Source: an uncultured Oscillospiraceae bacterium
GTDB lineage: Bacteria; Bacillota; Clostridia; Oscillospirales; Oscillospiraceae
Length of the DNA stretch: 9,837 nucleotides
Direction: 5' to 3'
Assembly (NCBI GenBank): GCA_934589145.1
Contig: CAKTNW010000054.1
Coordinates: 1 to 9,837 of the forward strand
Part shown: positions 7,282-9,837 of the stretch, in pieces
Numbering within the stretch: the first letter of the stretch is position 1
Layout: every line of letters begins with the position of its first letter
Notes under the pieces: model-generated
Seen by the model: only the letters and a program-made list of their open reading frames with translations
Databases searched by the model: none
What the model was told of the DNA's origin: nothing
Translations under genes and position numbers: made by a program

Positions 7282-7842
7282 ATGGCGAACTTTACGAAGC
7301 AGGCGATCAAGGCCTCTTTTCTGAAGCTGCTGAACCAACAGCCCCTGAGCAAGATCAGCGTGCGGGACATTGTGGAGGACTGCGGCATCAACCGCAATTC
7401 CTTCTACTACCACTTTCACGATATCCCCTCCCTGCTGGGCGAGATCATCACCGAGCAGACGGAGCAGCTGATCCAGGCATACCCCTCCATCTCGTCGCTG
7501 GACGAGTGCTTCCACATGGCGTTTCAGTTCGCCCTGGAGAACAAGCGTGCCGTCATGCACATCTACCACTCGGTGAACCGTGACGTGTTCACCCAGAGCA
7601 TGCTGCGGCTGTGCGAATACGCGGTGTCCACCTACATCGCCACCGCCTTCCCCGGTGATCTCATGAGCGAGAGCGACCGTCAGATTGTGATCCGGTTCAT
7701 GAAATGCCAGCTCTTCGGCATGTGCATCGACTGGATCGACCGGGGCATGACCGACGCCGCCTACGACGACCTGCACCGGATGCTGGAGCTGAGCCGTGAC
7801 GTGCCGGAGCTGATCATCCGCCGCAGCCGGGAGAGCCGGTGA
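7282..7842 (+). CDS. TetR/AcrR-family transcriptional regulator
   Basis: The 186-residue product has the normal length for this family. The N-terminal DNA-binding domain is clear: helix 1 TKQAIKASFLKLL, then LSKISVRDIVEDCGINRNSFYYHFHDI (about residues 22-48) with the family's turn and the FYYHF recognition-helix end. The C-terminal ligand-binding half is divergent, as usual, and reveals no ligand. It most resembles the short DhaS-like TetR proteins of Firmicutes. The ATG has CGGAGG 5 bases upstream. It has its own promoter and terminator and precedes a membrane protein and an MMPL exporter on the same strand. TetR proteins commonly repress an adjacent exporter and release it when a small molecule binds, so control of these two genes and of itself is the likely role (inference). 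Confidence 0.92.
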   Translation: MANFTKQAIKASFLKLLNQQPLSKISVRDIVEDCGINRNSFYYHFHDIPSLLGEIITEQTEQLIQAYPSISSLDECFHMAFQFALENKRAVMHIYHSVNRDVFTQSMLRLCEYAVSTYIATAFPGDLMSESDRQIVIRFMKCQLFGMCIDWIDRGMTDAAYDDLHRMLELSRDVPELIIRRSRESR

Positions 7843-7884
7843 ATTTAGGCAAACCGCCCCTCTCTGCCCAAAAAGCAGGCAATC

Positions 7885-7922
7885 AAGGCCCGCTGTCCAA
7901 AACTTGGACAGCGGGCCTTTTT
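7885..7922 (+). terminator. Strong hairpin terminator after the TetR gene
   Basis: A 16-base exact stem, AAGGCCCGCTGTCCAA (7885-7900) with TTGGACAGCGGGCCTT (7904-7919), loop AAC, and a run of five T at 7918-7922. It lies about 40 bases after the tetR stop and isolates it from the next gene, which therefore needs its own promoter. Confidence 0.93.
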
Positions 7923-7949
7923 CTGTCCATTCCCCCCTTTCCCGGGAAA

Positions 7950-7958
7950 TGCTATACT
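7950..7958 (+). promoter_or_regulatory. Extended -10 promoter of the DUF308-MMPL unit
   Basis: TGCTATACT forms an extended -10 element. The -35 region (TTCCCC at 7930-7935, 17 bases upstream) is weak, as is usual for extended -10 promoters. Transcription would start near 7965, giving a leader of about 35 bases. The motif with the following CC matches the tetR promoter at 10 of 11 positions, hinting at joint control. Confidence 0.55.
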
Positions 7959-7999
7959 CCGCTGTGTTGAAAAGATCACCTGTGAAGGGGGTAAGAAAA

Positions 8000-8599
8000 A
8001 TGCGTTCCGTCACACCCATGAGGGCGGCCAAGATCGGCTACATCGTCATGTCCGCCCTGTTCTGCCTGCTGGGCATCGTGCTGCTGTTCACGCCGGACGC
8101 CTCGGCGCTGTGGATCGGGCGGCTGCTGGGCATCGGCATGATCGTGTTCGGCGCGGTGAAGCTGGTGGGCTATTTCTCCCGGGATCTGTTCCGGCTGGCC
8201 TTCCAGTATGACCTGGCCTTCGGCGTGCTGCTGATGGTGCTGGGCATCGTGACCCTCAGCCATCCCGGCGACGCCATGAGCTTCCTGTGCGTCATGTTCG
8301 GCATCCCGGTGCTGGCCGACGGCCTGTTCAAGATCCAGATCGCCGCGGACTCCCGCCGCTTCGGCATCCACAACTGGTGGCTGGTGCTGGCGCTGGCGGT
8401 GCTGACCTGCGTCATCGGCGTGGTGCTGGTGTTCCGGCCCGATACCGGCGTCCGGGCGCTGACGGCCCTGATGGGCCTGTCGCTTTTATGCGACGGCGTG
8501 CTGAACCTCAGCGTGGCGCTGTGTACCGTGAAGATCGTGAACCACCAGCGGCCCGACGTGATCGAGACCGACGACTATGAAATAGGAAAGGACGAATAA
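8000..8599 (+). CDS. DUF308/HdeD-type integral membrane protein
   Basis: The 199-residue product has about six hydrophobic helices, near residues 12-31, 37-58, 70-87, 94-112, 126-145 and 152-175. They fall into three similar two-helix units. Each begins with a G-[IV]-V-x-L stretch and a short loop with Pro-Asp or Pro-Gly (LFTPDAS, LSHPGDA, VFRPDTG). Each continues with a helix carrying a Gly and a polar residue before its end. This threefold repeat is typical of DUF308, the family of the E. coli acid-resistance protein HdeD. The biochemical role is not established. The C-terminus is polar and acidic. The start is ATG at 8000, because AAGGGGGT lies about 8 bases upstream; an in-frame ATG at 7904 lies inside the terminator stem. 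Only 5 bases separate it from the MMPL gene, so the two are probably co-transcribed and translationally coupled. Confidence 0.85.
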   Translation: MRSVTPMRAAKIGYIVMSALFCLLGIVLLFTPDASALWIGRLLGIGMIVFGAVKLVGYFSRDLFRLAFQYDLAFGVLLMVLGIVTLSHPGDAMSFLCVMFGIPVLADGLFKIQIAADSRRFGIHNWWLVLALAVLTCVIGVVLVFRPDTGVRALTALMGLSLLCDGVLNLSVALCTVKIVNHQRPDVIETDDYEIGKDE

Positions 8600-8604
8600 G
8601 ACCC

Positions 8605-9837
8605 ATGCGTGCTGCAAAAGCGATCGTCAAGAACCGCGTGCTGATTTTGATCCTGGCACTGGTGCTGATGATCCCCGCGGTGTTCGGCATGCTGAACACC
8701 CGCATCAATTACGATATGCTCAACTACCTGCCCGACGACATGGACACCGTCATCGGCCAGGATACCCTGAAGGAGGACTTCGGCAAGGGCGCCTTCTCCT
8801 TCATCATCGTGGAGGACATGCCCGCCAGGGACGTGGCCGCCCTGAAGGAGAAGATTGAGGCCGTGAACCATGTGGACACCGTGCTGTGGTACGACTCCCT
8901 GGCCGACCTGTCTGTGCCCATGGAGCTGCTGCCCGACAAGCTGTACGACGCCTTCAACCAGGGGAACGCCACCATGATGGCGGTGTTCTTCGACTCCGCT
9001 ACCAGCGAGGATGTGACCATGGACGCCATCCGTGACATCCGCGCCATCGCCGGAAAGCAGTGCTTCGTCTCCGGTATGTCGGCGCTGGTCACCGACCTGA
9101 AGGATCTGTGTGAGCAGGAGGAACCCATCTATGTGGCTCTAGCCGTGGCCTGCGCCTGCGCCGCCATGATGCTTCTGCTGGACGGCTGGCTGGTGCCCTT
9201 CGTGTTCCTGGCCAGCATCGGCATGTGCATCGTGTTCAATCTGGGCAGCAACTACTTCTTCGGTGAGATCTCCTATATCACCAAGGCCCTGTCCGCCGTG
9301 CTGCAGCTGGCCGTCACCATGGACTACTCCATCTTCCTGTGGCACAGCTATAACGAACAGCTCCGGCAGAACACCGACCATAACGAGGCCATGGCCGTGG
9401 CCATCCATGAGACCTTCGCCTCGGTGCTGGGCAGCTCCATCACCACGGTGGCGGGCTTCATCGCCCTGTGCTTCATGACCTTCACCCTGGGCCGCGACCT
9501 GGGCATCGTCATGGCCAAGGGCGTGCTGCTGGGCGTCATCGGCTGTGTCACCATCCTGCCCAGCATGATACTGCTGCTGGATAAGCCCCTGCAGAAGACC
9601 CGGCACAAGTCCCTGATCCCCGACATGGGCGGCTTTGCCAAGGGCGTGTGCAAGCGCTTCCCCGTGTTTCTCGTCATCTTCGCCCTGCTGATCGTCCCCG
9701 CCTATTACGGCTACGACAAGACCAACGACGAGGTCTATTACGACATGGGCCAGTGCCTGCCGGAGGACATCGACTACGTCATCGCCAACTCCAAGCTGGC
9801 GGAGGACTTCGACATCTCCTCCACCCACATGCTGCTG
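8605..9837 (+). CDS. MMPL/RND-family exporter (C-terminal half cut by window edge)
   Basis: The visible 411 residues start with a membrane helix (about 11-30) and an extracytoplasmic domain to about 172. Four or five helices follow between about 175 and 327, then a new helix at about 352-368 and the start of a second outer domain. The family hallmark is VTMDYSIFLWHSYNE, with the Asp240-Tyr241 pair that in MMPL/RND proteins takes part in proton coupling. The two outer domains begin alike: INYDMLNYLPDDMDTVI (35-51) and VYYDMGQCLPEDIDYVI (377-393). This shows the twofold duplication expected for RND transporters. MMPL proteins export lipids, peptides or drugs; the substrate here is unknown. The ATG lies 5 bases after the DUF308 stop, with a GGAAAGGA sequence about 12 bases upstream, so coupling to the upstream gene is likely. 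The family norm suggests several hundred more residues outside the window. Confidence 0.93.
   Translation, partial: MRAAKAIVKNRVLILILALVLMIPAVFGMLNTRINYDMLNYLPDDMDTVIGQDTLKEDFGKGAFSFIIVEDMPARDVAALKEKIEAVNHVDTVLWYDSLADLSVPMELLPDKLYDAFNQGNATMMAVFFDSATSEDVTMDAIRDIRAIAGKQCFVSGMSALVTDLKDLCEQEEPIYVALAVACACAAMMLLLDGWLVPFVFLASIGMCIVFNLGSNYFFGEISYITKALSAVLQLAVTMDYSIFLWHSYNEQLRQNTDHNEAMAVAIHETFASVLGSSITTVAGFIALCFMTFTLGRDLGIVMAKGVLLGVIGCVTILPSMILLLDKPLQKTRHKSLIPDMGGFAKGVCKRFPVFLVIFALLIVPAYYGYDKTNDEVYYDMGQCLPEDIDYVIANSKLAEDFDISSTHMLL

Noticed and set aside
5748..7397. Minus-strand open frame of 549 codons over the lipoprotein gene
   Set aside because: Antisense shadow. It would run through a strong terminator and two promoters, and the plus strand encodes a lipobox and binding-protein motifs.
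7904..7999. Longer N-terminus for the DUF308 protein, starting at 7904
   Set aside because: The ATG-like start lies in the right arm of the tetR terminator and upstream of the predicted promoter.
7210..8031. Minus-strand open frame of 273 codons over tetR
   Set aside because: Crosses the tetR terminator and promoter and is antisense to a clear TetR protein.
9139..9828. Minus-strand open frame of 229 codons at the right end
   Set aside because: His/Gly/Gln-rich antisense shadow of the MMPL gene, whose DY motif and helices are read on the plus strand.

Overview
The window looks like chromosomal DNA from a fairly GC-rich gut Clostridia species, most likely Oscillospiraceae/Ruminococcaceae. This is inferred from a Firmicutes-type SMC, a TepA-type ClpP-like protease, AGGAGG ribosome binding sites, A/T-tailed hairpin terminators, and a CCCTCGTCAGAGGG-type intergenic repeat of a kind I associate with that group. 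No mobile element, CRISPR array, rRNA or tRNA gene was recognised.

Left arm (1-5578) is read on the minus strand. It holds the chromosome condensation ATPase gene smc (C-terminal end cut by the window edge), a hairpin-rich intergenic repeat, the ClpP-like protease gene tepA, a terminator, and a stand-alone gene of unknown function (4523-5578). That last gene has its own promoter and terminator and a visibly lower GC content than its neighbours.

The strand switches at 5579-5825, a divergent intergenic region. A consensus-like promoter fires each way, and short inverted repeats between or inside the promoters could be operators.

Right arm (5826-9837) is read on the plus strand. It starts with a solute-binding lipoprotein closed by a strong terminator and with no transporter permease or ATPase genes beside it. 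Next comes a TetR-type regulator with its own promoter and terminator. Then follows a two-gene unit: a DUF308/HdeD-type six-helix membrane protein and an MMPL/RND-type exporter, cut by the right edge. The regulator and the two-gene unit have very similar extended -10 promoters, so the regulator plausibly controls itself and the membrane genes. This is inference.

Most other long open frames, including frames of 666, 549 and 415 codons, are antisense shadows of these genes. I see no clear novel multi-gene system. The best leads are the unknown cysteine-rich protein, the TetR-DUF308-MMPL cassette, the orphan binding protein and the structured intergenic repeat.
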